A DNA stretch of 40,341 nucleotides, taken from positions 1 to 40,341 of the IMG/VR virus record IMGVR_UViG_3300031227_004513; one strand, given 5' to 3'. Both the position numbers and the translations under genes were made by a program. This DNA comes from a virus. Of this stretch, positions 1 through 6,475 are shown in pieces. Positions within the stretch are counted from its first letter, which is position 1. Each line of letters starts with the position of its first letter. The notes under the pieces are model-generated. The model searched no databases, had not been told where the DNA came from, and saw only the letters and a list, made by a program, of their open reading frames with translations.

Positions 1-66
1 GCCCCTGCGGCGGCCCATGCGGCGTCCCCTGCGGCGGCCCCTGCGGCGGCCCTTGCGGCGGCCCTT
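1..66. repeat. 12-bp alanine-coding tandem repeat
   Basis: Five near-identical 12-bp units (consensus TGCGGCGGCCCN on the plus strand, units beginning at 6, 18, 30, 42 and 54) plus a partial unit run into the left edge. Read on the minus strand each unit encodes x-Ala-Ala-Ala, with x being Arg, Gly or Trp. One unit has a G-to-T change that turns an Ala into Asp. The array is the C-terminal part of the truncated gene at 1-452. Repeats of this kind break assemblies, which may explain why the sequence ends here. Confidence 0.85.
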
Positions 67-452
67 GTTTCATACACGCGCCACGATTCGCCCTCGGCCT
101 CTCCGTTCGAGAACCACGGAACGCTACCGATGGACTTCACAAACGCGCTGGTATCGTCAACCCACGGAACGGACACGCGCTTGACGAGTCGTGCCGAGTC
201 GAAGCGGGCCTTTCTGCTGTCCTCCCCAAGTAGCGTCGAGCCGTTGGCTGGCGCTGCTTCCCATATCGCACAAGGGAAGCCCGCCTTGATGAAAGTATCC
301 TCGACCGACTTGGCGAGGTGGACGCCGGGGCCACACGCCGCGCCATCTTCCGGCGCATTCTTCACGCGCACGATCTTCCCACTTGACGGCCAGATGAACG
401 ACGGATCATACCAGCTTCCGTTGTCTTCTCTCAGGCACTTGTAATACGCCAT
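1..452 (-). CDS. Ala-repeat phage protein, C-terminus cut by the window edge
   Basis: The frame is open from ATG at 452 to the left edge without a stop (at least 150 residues), with a GGAGG ribosome site a few bases upstream. It begins MAYYKCLREDNGSW, continues through a compact domain with a GPGVHLAKS stretch and an IWEAAP strand, and changes at about residue 130 into four-residue alanine repeats (RAAA, GAAA, WAAA). This resembles an uncharacterised protein type that I know from phages and metagenomes: a short N-terminal domain ending in a long Ala/Arg/Trp repeat tail. I know of no assigned function. It is the last visible gene of the leftward operon and follows the 37-residue zinc-finger gene by 2 bases. 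The true C-terminus and length are unknown. Confidence 0.7.
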   Translation of the reverse strand, partial: MAYYKCLREDNGSWYDPSFIWPSSGKIVRVKNAPEDGAACGPGVHLAKSVEDTFIKAGFPCAIWEAAPANGSTLLGEDSRKARFDSARLVKRVSVPWVDDTSAFVKSIGSVPWFSNGEAEGESWRVYETRAAARAAAGAAAGDAAWAAAG

Positions 453-454
453 CG

Positions 455-568
455 TCAATCCTCCCAATAGAGTGAACGGCAATTATCGCAGCAGCAGATT
501 TGGTTGAGATGATCCGGCGTGAATATCTTACCGCACCACTTACAGATTCGGTGTTGGGCGGGTTTCAT
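455..568 (-). CDS. 37-residue zinc-finger microprotein
   Basis: A short gene running from ATG (568) to TGA (455), with GGAAGG upstream. The product is 37 residues and contains two cysteine pairs: CKWCGKIF near the N-terminus and CCCDNC near the middle, the usual spacing of a treble-clef or zinc-ribbon knuckle (CxxC ... CxxC). It sits between the 57-residue gene (gap of 2 bases) and the Ala-repeat gene (gap of 2 bases), so the three are surely co-transcribed. The fold suggests zinc-dependent nucleic-acid or protein binding. The function is unknown. The tight spacing, good ribosome site and intact cysteine pattern argue that it is real despite its size. Confidence 0.72.
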   Translation of the reverse strand: MKPAQHRICKWCGKIFTPDHLNQICCCDNCRSLYWED

Positions 569-570
569 GG

Positions 571-744
571 TTACGCCTTCCGTGTCTGGAGTTGCACGTC
601 GAATTGTGCCATTTCCTCGGCCTCTGCGGCCCTGTCGGCCTTGGCTTGTGCGCGGGACTGTTCGAGCGCCCCGGCTGATGCGAGGGTGCAGTGCCCGTAG
701 CGTCTTAGCCGCTGGTGCATCGCGGCGCGTGTGTCCATGTCCAT
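571..744 (-). CDS. small hypothetical protein, Ala/Gln/Arg-rich
   Basis: A 57-residue product read from ATG at 744 (a second in-frame ATG lies at 738) to TAA at 571. An AGGGGG ribosome site overlaps the end of the upstream gene. The sequence is hydrophilic, and its second half is a probable amphipathic helix rich in Ala, Gln, Glu and Arg. No signal peptide or membrane segment is visible. It lies 2 bases after the 102-residue gene and 2 bases before the zinc-finger microprotein. I do not recognise a family. The evidence that it is real is positional: it fills the operon exactly between two genes with normal ribosome sites. Confidence 0.6.
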   Translation of the reverse strand: MDMDTRAAMHQRLRRYGHCTLASAGALEQSRAQAKADRAAEAEEMAQFDVQLQTRKA

Positions 745-746
745 GG

Positions 747-1055
747 CTACTTGCCCCCTGCTTTTGCGATTGCGGCGCGGGCCTTATCCATCACGTGGAC
801 TCTGTTCGGCCTGTCTTCCATGTGCGGGTACCGGCTCATGCGTTCTTCGTGATCTGCCGTGACCGCTTGCAACGCTCTCAGCAGTTCGGGCGCGGCGGCG
901 ATCAGGTGGGCGCGTTCCCACTGCTCCGGCGTGGCGTCGGCGCGCGTCTCGCTCGGATAACCGATTTCGCAGACGCCCAAACCATCCTCCGTGTCTTCGA
1001 TTACGGCAAGCGGCTGGTCTTCGGCATCGTCAATCTTCCATCGCTTCGCGTCCAT
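747..1055 (-). CDS. small conserved phage-type protein (AHLIAAAPELL motif)
   Basis: A 102-residue acidic protein with a GGGAGAAG ribosome site. The N-terminal half looks like short beta strands (KRWKIDD, QPLAVIEDTEDG). The C-terminal half is helical and carries the stretch AHLIAAAPELLRALQ followed by a final ARAAIAKAGGK. That pairing is very common in small phage and prophage proteins of unknown role, so I recognise the type but know no function. It is the second gene of the leftward operon, 15 bases after the 72-residue gene. No catalytic residues, zinc ligands or membrane segments can be seen. Confidence 0.78.
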   Translation of the reverse strand: MDAKRWKIDDAEDQPLAVIEDTEDGLGVCEIGYPSETRADATPEQWERAHLIAAAPELLRALQAVTADHEERMSRYPHMEDRPNRVHVMDKARAAIAKAGGK

Positions 1056-1070
1056 GACTTCTCCCTTGAT

Positions 1071-1289
1071 CTAGGACTGTGCGGCGGTCATTGCGGCGTC
1101 CGCGTCTTCATACGCGAACGTGAGCTTTCGGACACCGCGCAACACCGTGAGGGCGTCCTTGCGTGCCCGCTGGCATACCAGCTTGTCTTCGAGAGACAGG
1201 GGGAGCTTGCTGGCGGTCTTGAATGTCTCCGCCATTTCCAGCAGCGCCTTGACTGCCGTCTTGTGTGCGTCTCTCTGTGCCTTGCCCAT
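1071..1289 (-). CDS. first gene of the leftward operon, small helical protein
   Basis: A 72-residue, mostly alpha-helical, charged protein (MGKAQRDAHKTAVKALLEMAE at the start) with a GAGGAG ribosome site about 7 bases upstream of ATG 1289. It is the promoter-proximal gene of the leftward operon: a good sigma70-type promoter lies at 1333-1361, about 40 bases upstream. No known domain is recognised. Its size and helicity would fit a small regulator or host-takeover protein, but nothing in the sequence shows this. Confidence 0.72.
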   Translation of the reverse strand: MGKAQRDAHKTAVKALLEMAETFKTASKLPLSLEDKLVCQRARKDALTVLRGVRKLTFAYEDADAAMTAAQS

Positions 1290-1332
1290 CTCTTGCTCCT
1301 CTTGTCCCGAGTGTTATGGCAAACTATTGTCC

Positions 1333-1361
1333 ACTGTATCACGCCCTTTGTACTCTGTCAA
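1333..1361 (-). promoter_or_regulatory. sigma70-type promoter of the leftward operon
   Basis: On the minus strand a perfect -35 box TTGACA (1361-1356) is followed by a 17-base spacer and a -10 box TACAGT (1338-1333). The predicted start site is near 1326, leaving a leader of about 37 bases before the ATG at 1289. It is one of the two best promoter matches in the window. Confidence 0.75.
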
Positions 1362-1542
1362 GGAATAATCTTGAAGATAGCCAAAAATGGTACATCGACA
1401 ACGCTCTTTCCTCTCTGTTTCTGCACTCCTCGATCCCTCTTAAAGGCCTTTACAGCAACCGGGCCGCATTCGAACACACATAAAGACTTCTGGAAACCCG
1501 CAACCGCACACACCCACACAGCCAGCCTGTCATACAGTATAT

Positions 1543-1565
1543 GTAAACTTGTCGGTATTGTTTAC
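1543..1565. promoter_or_regulatory. GTAAAC/GTTTAC inverted repeat
   Basis: GTAAAC at 1543-1548 is repeated inverted as GTTTAC at 1560-1565, centre-to-centre distance 17 bases. Such a spacing places both half-sites on nearly the same face of DNA and fits a dimeric repressor. No coding or terminator role is seen. Confidence 0.35.
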
Positions 1566-1633
1566 GCCATGCCTCACCCAGCTAACATACAGACATGCAG
1601 CCAGCCAGTAGCGACGCCGCCACATGCCCGCGC

Positions 1634-1670
1634 GGTATCACTATGTGACAGTGGTATCACAATGTGACAC
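1634..1670. promoter_or_regulatory. tandem pair of operator-like palindromes
   Basis: Two 18-bp sites, GGTATCACTATGTGACAG (1634-1651) and GGTATCACAATGTGACAC (1653-1670), are 19 bp apart and differ only at one central base and the last base. Each contains an inverted repeat: TCAC-TAT-GTGA in the first, TCACA-A-TGTGA (palindromic around one base) in the second. Paired, evenly spaced palindromes in a divergent region are typical of cooperative repressor or replication-initiator binding. The protein that binds them is not obvious in the window. Confidence 0.6.
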
Positions 1671-1717
1671 CCCCTGAGAACCAACGGTGGCCTTGGTATC
1701 CTCTGAGTGGGCGTGTC

Positions 1718-2047
1718 CCGCCTTGCACAGAATGGGCTCAGTAGGCTATCAGGCGTGAAAGAGGCGCGTAGCAGGCCCGTAGGAGCGTCCCAATAGGCTC
1801 AGTGCATGATGGGAGGGGTATCGAATCCGCCTTGCACAGAATGGGCTCAGTAGGCTATCAGGCGTGAAAGAGGCGCGTAGCAGGCCCGTAGGAGCGTCCC
1901 AATAGGCTCAGTGCATGATGGGAGGGGTATCGAATCCGCCTTGCACAGAATGGGCTCAGTAGGCTATCAGGCGTGAAAGAGGCGCGTAGCAGGCCCGTAG
2001 GAGCGTCCCAATAGGCTCAGTGCATGATGGGAGGGGTATCGAATCCG
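1718..2047. repeat. three perfect 109-bp tandem copies
   Basis: The same 109-bp unit occurs three times without a difference, at 1718-1826, 1827-1935 and 1936-2044, with three further matching bases at 2045-2047. The unit length is not a multiple of three, so the array cannot encode a protein repeat. Each unit contains GGCTCAGT twice (in AATGGGCTCAGTAGGC and CAATAGGCTCAGTGCA), as well as GCGTAGCAGG beside CCGTAGGAGC. Perfect identity means recent amplification or active homogenisation. An iteron-like origin, a partition site or a multi-site regulatory array are all possible. Confidence 0.95.
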
Positions 2048-2264
2048 AACGTCTTAGAGGCCGCATATCTTGGTCGGCCCCCGGCCAGATCGCGCAATCG
2101 TGTATAGGTTATGAAGTGCGCTGCATTTCTTAGAATTGGCGAGTAATAGTGAGAGAGTGCAAGAAGGTGGTGTTCGAGCTTGAAGTGGAGCGGTATTCTC
2201 TGTTTTCCCCGATTGTTGAAAAATTCTGCTGAAAAGTGGTGGCTCTTGAGAGTAGCGCCACAAA

Positions 2265-2295
2265 GGGTGTGGCGTGCGCTACAGTGGGTGTGGCG
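2265..2295. repeat. direct repeat GGGTGTGGCG
   Basis: GGGTGTGGCG occurs at 2265-2274 and 2286-2295, a 21-bp period of about two helical turns, upstream of the GTGTCTCAT cluster. It may be a further protein-binding pair of the control region. Confidence 0.4.
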
Positions 2296-2324
2296 ATTTG
2301 AAAAAATTTCGTTACCGGTGCGGC

Positions 2325-2440
2325 GTGTCTCATTGCGGTGGGGCGGAGAGTGGCCGTTACCCCAAGGGATAGTGGTGCGTGTCTCATTCGTGTCTCGTGT
2401 GTCTCATTTTGGAAGTGGGGTATTGACACACGTGAGACAG
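2325..2440. promoter_or_regulatory. GTGTCTCAT operator-like cluster
   Basis: GTGTCTCAT occurs at 2325-2333, 2379-2387 and 2399-2407, with a variant GTGTCTCGT at 2390-2398 between the last two. A related inverted half-site, GTGAGACAG at 2432-2440, lies in the spacer of the promoter at 2423-2451. Repeated sites ending in one that overlaps a promoter suggest repression or activation of the rightward genes. Confidence 0.5.
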
Positions 2441-2451
2441 ATGTGGTAAAG
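2423..2451 (+). promoter_or_regulatory. rightward promoter
   Basis: A perfect -35 TTGACA at 2423-2428 is followed by a weak -10 around GGTAAAG (2445-2451, spacer 16-17 bases), preceded by a TG dinucleotide. A transcript would start about 35 bases before the first rightward ATG (2494). The weak -10 and the overlapping inverted GTGAGACAG suggest it needs or receives regulation. Confidence 0.5.
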
Positions 2452-2493
2452 GTGGGAGTCATTGCGGGACGTAGACCAGTTGAGGAGGACGCG

Positions 2494-2808
2494 ATGGGTT
2501 GGGCGGATTGCGGTCTGGACAGCAAGGGGCGTCCGATTGGCTATGCGTTTTCAGCGACGTGCGACCATCCCGGATGCGACAAGAAGATTGACCGTGGTCT
2601 TTCCTTTGCGTGCGGTGGGATGCACGGCGAGACTGAGTGGGGATGCGAGGGCTACTTCTGCGAGGAGCATCTTGAGATCACCGACAAGGAGCGGGATAGC
2701 CAGCTTTGCCCGAGTTGTGTGAAGAGGGTCGAGTTGAAGCTTGGCGCCGATTGGTACGAGAAGAGCCACAGTGACATGGTTGCAGAGGCGGTTGAGGATT
2801 CAGCGTAA
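2494..2808 (+). CDS. cysteine-rich, zinc-binding-type small protein
   Basis: A 104-residue protein starting at ATG 2494 behind GAGGAGG. A start at 2338 in the same frame would lie upstream of the promoter and is rejected. Cysteines and histidines come in clusters: CDHPGC (about residues 19-24), CGG...H, CEGYFCEEH and a CPSC near residue 75. This arrangement fits a structural zinc domain of the kind used to bind nucleic acid or protein. The last 25 residues are an acidic helix. It is the first gene behind the rightward promoter and is followed after 14 bases by another CxxC protein. I do not recognise the family; a regulatory or host-interaction role is a guess. Confidence 0.72.
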   Translation: MGWADCGLDSKGRPIGYAFSATCDHPGCDKKIDRGLSFACGGMHGETEWGCEGYFCEEHLEITDKERDSQLCPSCVKRVELKLGADWYEKSHSDMVAEAVEDSA

Positions 2809-2822
2809 CCGAGGAGGTAGGG

Positions 2823-3068
2823 ATGCCAGACGAGAAGGCGAAGTGCGAGGTCTGCGGCCGGGCGATTGTGGATGGGGCGCATGAAGACAGCGATGCTGCC
2901 GAGTACAGCTTCTACGATCCGCTGGTGACGAAGAACGCCACGATCTGCGGCGCTTGTGCGAAGAGGGCGAATACCGTCGACATGCTGAAGCGTCTGTACC
3001 GTCTTGACGATGAGGTGAAGCGTCTTCAGCAGCGGATCGTTCTGCTCAACCAGAAATCGGGAGGGTAG
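2823..3068 (+). CDS. CxxC small protein with C-terminal coiled coil
   Basis: An 81-residue protein. The N-terminus carries CEVCGR (residues 8-11) and, about 33 residues later, CGAC, together a probable zinc ribbon. The C-terminal third (RLYRLDDEVKRLQQRIVLL) has the heptad pattern of a coiled coil, so it probably forms a dimer. A zinc head plus coiled coil is common in small phage regulators, but no family is recognised. Its ribosome site and first five codons (MPDEK) are nearly identical in DNA to those of the next gene at 3071, showing that a start region was duplicated. Confidence 0.75.
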   Translation: MPDEKAKCEVCGRAIVDGAHEDSDAAEYSFYDPLVTKNATICGACAKRANTVDMLKRLYRLDDEVKRLQQRIVLLNQKSGG

Positions 3069-3070
3069 GG

Positions 3071-3235
3071 ATGCCAGACGAGAAGAGGAAGGTGCGTGAG
3101 CGCGGAAGGCTCAAGCAGAAGCGCGAGCAGGCGGAGGCGCAGTTCGTCGACGCAATCACGAGGGGGTGGCCTCCACGCCTCCGGAGCGCACTCCTTCCGG
3201 GGGTTGAGATGACGGAGGTTCCCCATGCCATATGA
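3071..3235 (+). CDS. small basic protein
   Basis: A 54-residue, strongly basic protein starting MPDEKRKVRERGRLKQKREQ, with a helical Arg/Lys/Gln-rich N-terminal half and a short C-terminal part. GGGAGGG provides the ribosome site. The start region copies that of the preceding gene, although the rest of the proteins differ. It overlaps the following membrane-protein gene by 11 bases. The basic helix could bind RNA or DNA. No family is recognised. Confidence 0.62.
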   Translation: MPDEKRKVRERGRLKQKREQAEAQFVDAITRGWPPRLRSALLPGVEMTEVPHAI

Positions 3236-3389
3236 GCGGCTGAAGCTCGGGAAGCTGGACATTGTCGGCATCGCGGTGATGATTGGGCTACTGAACACGT
3301 ACGCCTTGGTGAGGTTCCCGTTCGTGTGGTGCTGGTGGGCCGCGTTCGACGGGCGAGAGGCCGCGAAACCGAAACTGTGGAGCTGCTGA
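3225..3389 (+). CDS. small single-helix membrane protein
   Basis: A 54-residue protein with a short charged N-terminus (MPYERLKLGKLD), one long hydrophobic stretch (IVGIAVMIGLL and on through LVRFPFVWCWWAAF, residues 13-42), and a basic tail. This is one transmembrane helix or a helical hairpin. GGAGG ends 6 bases before the ATG. It overlaps the gene before by 11 bases, and its TGA overlaps the ATG of the next (TGATG). A small membrane protein just ahead of the terminase genes could be a holin or a host-membrane effector, but nothing decides this. Confidence 0.68.
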   Translation: MPYERLKLGKLDIVGIAVMIGLLNTYALVRFPFVWCWWAAFDGREAAKPKLWSC

Positions 3390-3973
3390 TGGCAGTCGAC
3401 ACCAAGGCATACCGCAAGGCGCTGTGGAACACCAGCAGAACCATGTATGCCGAGTTCAAGGCTCGGATGGAGGAGTGCCTTGAGTCGGGCATGGTGCAGC
3501 GCGTGGCCGAACTGACCGCGATGGAGGAATTCCCGCTGCCGGTCGGGGCGGAGAGCGCGATCAAGAAGCTGACCCCGGATCAGCAGGCGGCGCTCAGGAA
3601 GAGCGAGGCCAAGGCGTTCGTGGCGCCGGGGAAGATGGACGAGGAGTCTGTCGACGACATGGAATACGGCGATCAGGACTTCGTGGGGCGGAAGACAACG
3701 CTGCGCGATTGCGCCGAGTGGGTTGCCAGCAACATCTACAACAAGGACGCCAAGGTCGAGGATGCGCCGGACGCCGTGGCGTGGAACCTCCTGGCCGATG
3801 CGAGGGCGGACGCCGAGTTCCGCCGGCGGGTCTTCTGGGACAAGATCTACCTGAAGGTCGTCGGGGCCAATGAGGATGCAGACAAGAAACGGGACGATGG
3901 AAGTGAGCTCGTGAGTACGATTCGAGATCTGCTCCAGATTCGAGACTCCGTCAGCGCCAAAGAGGCCGGATGA
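3389..3973 (+). CDS. putative terminase small subunit
   Basis: A 194-residue protein starting at ATG 3389, which overlaps the stop of the membrane-protein gene; an earlier in-frame start would extend deep into that gene. The N-terminus is helical and charged, the middle contains TLRDCAEWVASNIYN, and the C-terminal part is again helical. No signature motif is visible. The call rests on size and position: it ends 4 bases inside the large-terminase gene (ATGA overlap), where small terminase subunits usually lie. Such subunits recognise the packaging site and load the large subunit. Another packaging accessory protein cannot be excluded. Confidence 0.55.
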   Translation: MAVDTKAYRKALWNTSRTMYAEFKARMEECLESGMVQRVAELTAMEEFPLPVGAESAIKKLTPDQQAALRKSEAKAFVAPGKMDEESVDDMEYGDQDFVGRKTTLRDCAEWVASNIYNKDAKVEDAPDAVAWNLLADARADAEFRRRVFWDKIYLKVVGANEDADKKRDDGSELVSTIRDLLQIRDSVSAKEAG

Positions 3974-5889
3974 CAGCCGCCACGCCACAAGTTGAGACGC
4001 TCCTCGCATTCGAAAGGCCCAGCGACGTTCGGCGCACCGTGCCGACGCCCTATCACCACCTGGTGCCCAAGGATCTCGACGACAACCTCAAGTGGCGACT
4101 GGAACTGCTGCGGTACGGCCAGAGCTCCAAGCGCGCGGCCGATGAGCTCTGGATGATGTGCTCGAGAGACCCGCTCTTCTGGGTGGACTCGTTCGTCTGG
4201 ACGTTCAACCCGCGTCTCTCCAAGGGGCAGCGAAAGCAGCCGTGGATCAGCTACCCCTTCCAAGAAAATGCGATCCTCACGATCATCGCCGCGTCCGGCA
4301 GCATCGACGGATGCGACCCGTTCGATTGCCTCTTCGAGAAGTCACGCGATATGGGCGCAACATGGCTGGCCATCATCTGCGACGCCTACCAGTCCAGCTT
4401 CGAGGAATTCTTCTCCGCCCTCTGGGTCTCCCGTAAGGAAGACCTCGTGGACAAGGCAGACGATCCCAAGTCGATGTTCTGGAAGCTCGACTTCCTGATC
4501 GAACACCTTCCCCCCTTCCTCAGCGACAGGTTCGAGCGGAAGAAGCTGCACTACAAGAACTTCGTCACCGACTCCACCATCGACGGCGAGTCCACCACAG
4601 GCGATCTGGCCACCGGCGACCGCCGCTCCCGGATCACCCTCGATGAGTTCGCCAAGTTCGAGCGCGCCAAACCCGGCATGGGCATGAGGGCACTCAGCTC
4701 CACCGCCGATGCCACCGACTGCAGACTGTTCAACTCGACGCACGACGGCACGGGCACCGCCTTCTACATGATGGCAAAGTCCGATGTCCACAAGATCCAG
4801 TTCCATTGGTCCGCTCACCTCGTGAAAGGCGCCGGCCTCTACAGCGTCAACGAGAACGGCACGGTCAATGTGATCGACGGCGAGTACCACGAGCGGCGGC
4901 CGGGCTACGAGTTCATCCACAAGGCCGGCGGTTTCAAGGGGCTCCGTTCGCCCTGGTACGATCGTGAATGCAGACGCCGGAAGTCGAAGCTGGAGGTCGC
5001 ACAGGAACTCGACATGGACGCCCATGCGTCGGGCGGTCAGTTCTACGACAAGGACACCATCGAAGTCATCGAGACCGGGCCCACACGAACGCTTCTCGCC
5101 CCCGTGGTTCGCGGTAATGTCAGCTTCGATCCGCTCACGGGAACCTTCCGCGGCTTCAATGAGAATCCGCACACGGGCACCCTGAAGCTCTGGATGCATC
5201 CCGACGCGATCAAGCGGAAGCGCGCTGGCGTTCGCTATGTGATCGGCGTCGACGTGGCCGGCGGGTCTGATGCCTCGAATGCCTGCCTGTGCGTGGCCGA
5301 CGCGACGACCGGCGAACAGGTCGCGGAGTTCGCCGATATCGAGACCACTCCCGACAAACTGGCCAAGATCGCCATGGCCGTCGGGCTCTGGTTCAAGGTG
5401 GGCACCACGCTCCCCGAGTTGATCTGGGAACGCAACGGGCCCGGCAGCGCGTTCGGCCTCTGCATCCGAGACCTCGGGTACGACAGTTTCTATCACCGAT
5501 CCGACGCCGACACGGGCGTTCGAGACCCGAAGCCCGGCTGGCCGTCGGCACCACAGAACAACCTCGATCTCATGGGCCTCTTCCGCCGATCACTGAGCAG
5601 CGGCTCGTTCGTGATCCGCTCCGATCAGGCGCTTGAGGAGCTGAAGGCATACGTCTACACCAAGACGGGGGGCGTCGCCCACCAGGCGTCGCTGTCCATC
5701 GAGGATCCGAGCGGCGCCAAGCGAAATCACGGAGACCGGGCACGGGCCGCGGCGCTGGCCTGCCTCTGCATGGGTCTCGAACCCTCGCTCGATGAGGATG
5801 ACAAGGTGCCCGACGAAATACCCGACAACTGTTTCTTCGCGCGTCGGCAAGCGTTCCGACGGCGGAAGATGATGGACGCAACACGATGA
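3970..5889 (+). CDS. terminase large subunit (packaging ATPase-nuclease)
   Basis: A 639-residue protein, normal for the family. It pumps DNA into the prohead at the portal and cuts it. The ATPase part shows a Walker A-like KSRDMGATW (residues 124-132, the deviant form usual in large terminases) and a Walker B ITLDEF (222-227). The C-terminal RNase H-like nuclease part shows VIGVDVAGG (metal-binding Asp428), WERNGPG (Glu487) and NHGDRARAAAL (Asp589), three acidic residues in the expected order. The start overlaps the putative small subunit by 4 bases. A lipoprotein gene rather than the portal gene comes next, a small departure from the usual order. Confidence 0.93.
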   Translation: MTAATPQVETLLAFERPSDVRRTVPTPYHHLVPKDLDDNLKWRLELLRYGQSSKRAADELWMMCSRDPLFWVDSFVWTFNPRLSKGQRKQPWISYPFQENAILTIIAASGSIDGCDPFDCLFEKSRDMGATWLAIICDAYQSSFEEFFSALWVSRKEDLVDKADDPKSMFWKLDFLIEHLPPFLSDRFERKKLHYKNFVTDSTIDGESTTGDLATGDRRSRITLDEFAKFERAKPGMGMRALSSTADATDCRLFNSTHDGTGTAFYMMAKSDVHKIQFHWSAHLVKGAGLYSVNENGTVNVIDGEYHERRPGYEFIHKAGGFKGLRSPWYDRECRRRKSKLEVAQELDMDAHASGGQFYDKDTIEVIETGPTRTLLAPVVRGNVSFDPLTGTFRGFNENPHTGTLKLWMHPDAIKRKRAGVRYVIGVDVAGGSDASNACLCVADATTGEQVAEFADIETTPDKLAKIAMAVGLWFKVGTTLPELIWERNGPGSAFGLCIRDLGYDSFYHRSDADTGVRDPKPGWPSAPQNNLDLMGLFRRSLSSGSFVIRSDQALEELKAYVYTKTGGVAHQASLSIEDPSGAKRNHGDRARAAALACLCMGLEPSLDEDDKVPDEIPDNCFFARRQAFRRRKMMDATR

Positions 5890-5899
5890 AAGGGATGCC

Positions 5900-6472
5900 A
5901 TGAGAGAGTTCATGCGGTACATGATGGTCGTCGCGCTGGTCGCCTGCCTTGGCATACTGGCCCTCGGAATCGCCGCTGGCTGCACCCCGGCGCAGATCGC
6001 GCACAGCCAACAGCAGATCTCCAACGCCGAGACGCAACTTGCCACATTGGAACAGCAGCTCGCCGCGGCAACCCCAGGCTCCGACGAACACAAGGAGCTG
6101 CTCGCCTCCATTACACGAATCAAGCTCGGCCTCGAAACGCTGAACAAGAACCTCGAAGGCGCGGAAGATGAATATGGCGTGGCTCAGGCCGTCGCCCAAA
6201 CGCTTTGCCTTTTCATCGCACCGCCCTGGGGCCCGATGGTCGCAGCGGCGCTCGGACTGACCATCGGCCTCGTGAAAGACCAGAGAAGCAAGCGGAAACT
6301 GGCCGTCAGCGACCGCGCGAATGCGATCATGGTGACATCCATCAAGGATGCGAATGCCACCGTCGCCGCCGGGATGGTCAAGAAACGCTCCAAGCCGGAC
6401 GCGGCCGTCTACGCAGCCATCAAGAGCAAGGTCAAGGCGCTCGACGCCAACATCCGACATACCGAGGGCTGA
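5900..6472 (+). CDS. membrane lipoprotein, possible lysis or virion protein
   Basis: A 190-residue protein with an N-terminal hydrophobic signal (residues 7-27) ending in a lipobox, IAAGC (Cys28), so it should be lipid-anchored after signal peptidase II cleavage. Next comes a helical, probably coiled-coil segment (about 35-95), then a second hydrophobic stretch (APPWGPMVAAALGLTIGLV, about 107-130) and a basic C-terminus. The ribosome site AAAGGG lies 6 bases from the ATG. It sits between the large terminase and the portal genes. A lipobox with a coiled coil recalls outer-membrane spanins, but the second membrane segment is unusual for those. A head-assembly or ejection role is also possible. 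Confidence 0.72.
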   Translation: MREFMRYMMVVALVACLGILALGIAAGCTPAQIAHSQQQISNAETQLATLEQQLAAATPGSDEHKELLASITRIKLGLETLNKNLEGAEDEYGVAQAVAQTLCLFIAPPWGPMVAAALGLTIGLVKDQRSKRKLAVSDRANAIMVTSIKDANATVAAGMVKKRSKPDAAVYAAIKSKVKALDANIRHTEG

Positions 6473-6475
6473 TCC

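Larger units (their letters stand above)
1290..2493. other. 1.2-kb non-coding divergent control region
   Basis: No convincing gene lies here. Open frames exist on both strands, but they lack ribosome sites, and those crossing the 109-bp repeats change frame at each copy. The region separates the leftward operon from the rightward genes. It holds, from left to right, a leftward promoter, a GTAAAC inverted repeat, two operator-like palindromes, three perfect 109-bp tandem copies, a doubled GGGTGTGGCG, a cluster of GTGTCTCAT sites and a rightward promoter. By eye it is less GC-rich than the genes around it. A control switch, an origin of replication or both would fit. Confidence 0.7.

Noticed and set aside
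519-1667. Long plus-strand open frame opposite the leftward genes
   Set aside because: It lacks a ribosome site, its composition is that of an antisense reading of the leftward operon, and its last part runs through the control region.
1718-2047. CRISPR array
   Set aside because: The 109-bp units are contiguous and identical, without spacers, and no cas-like gene is present.
1290-2493. tRNA or a classical repressor gene in the control region
   Set aside because: No cloverleaf or CCA-ended stem and no helix-turn-helix coding frame with a ribosome site could be found.
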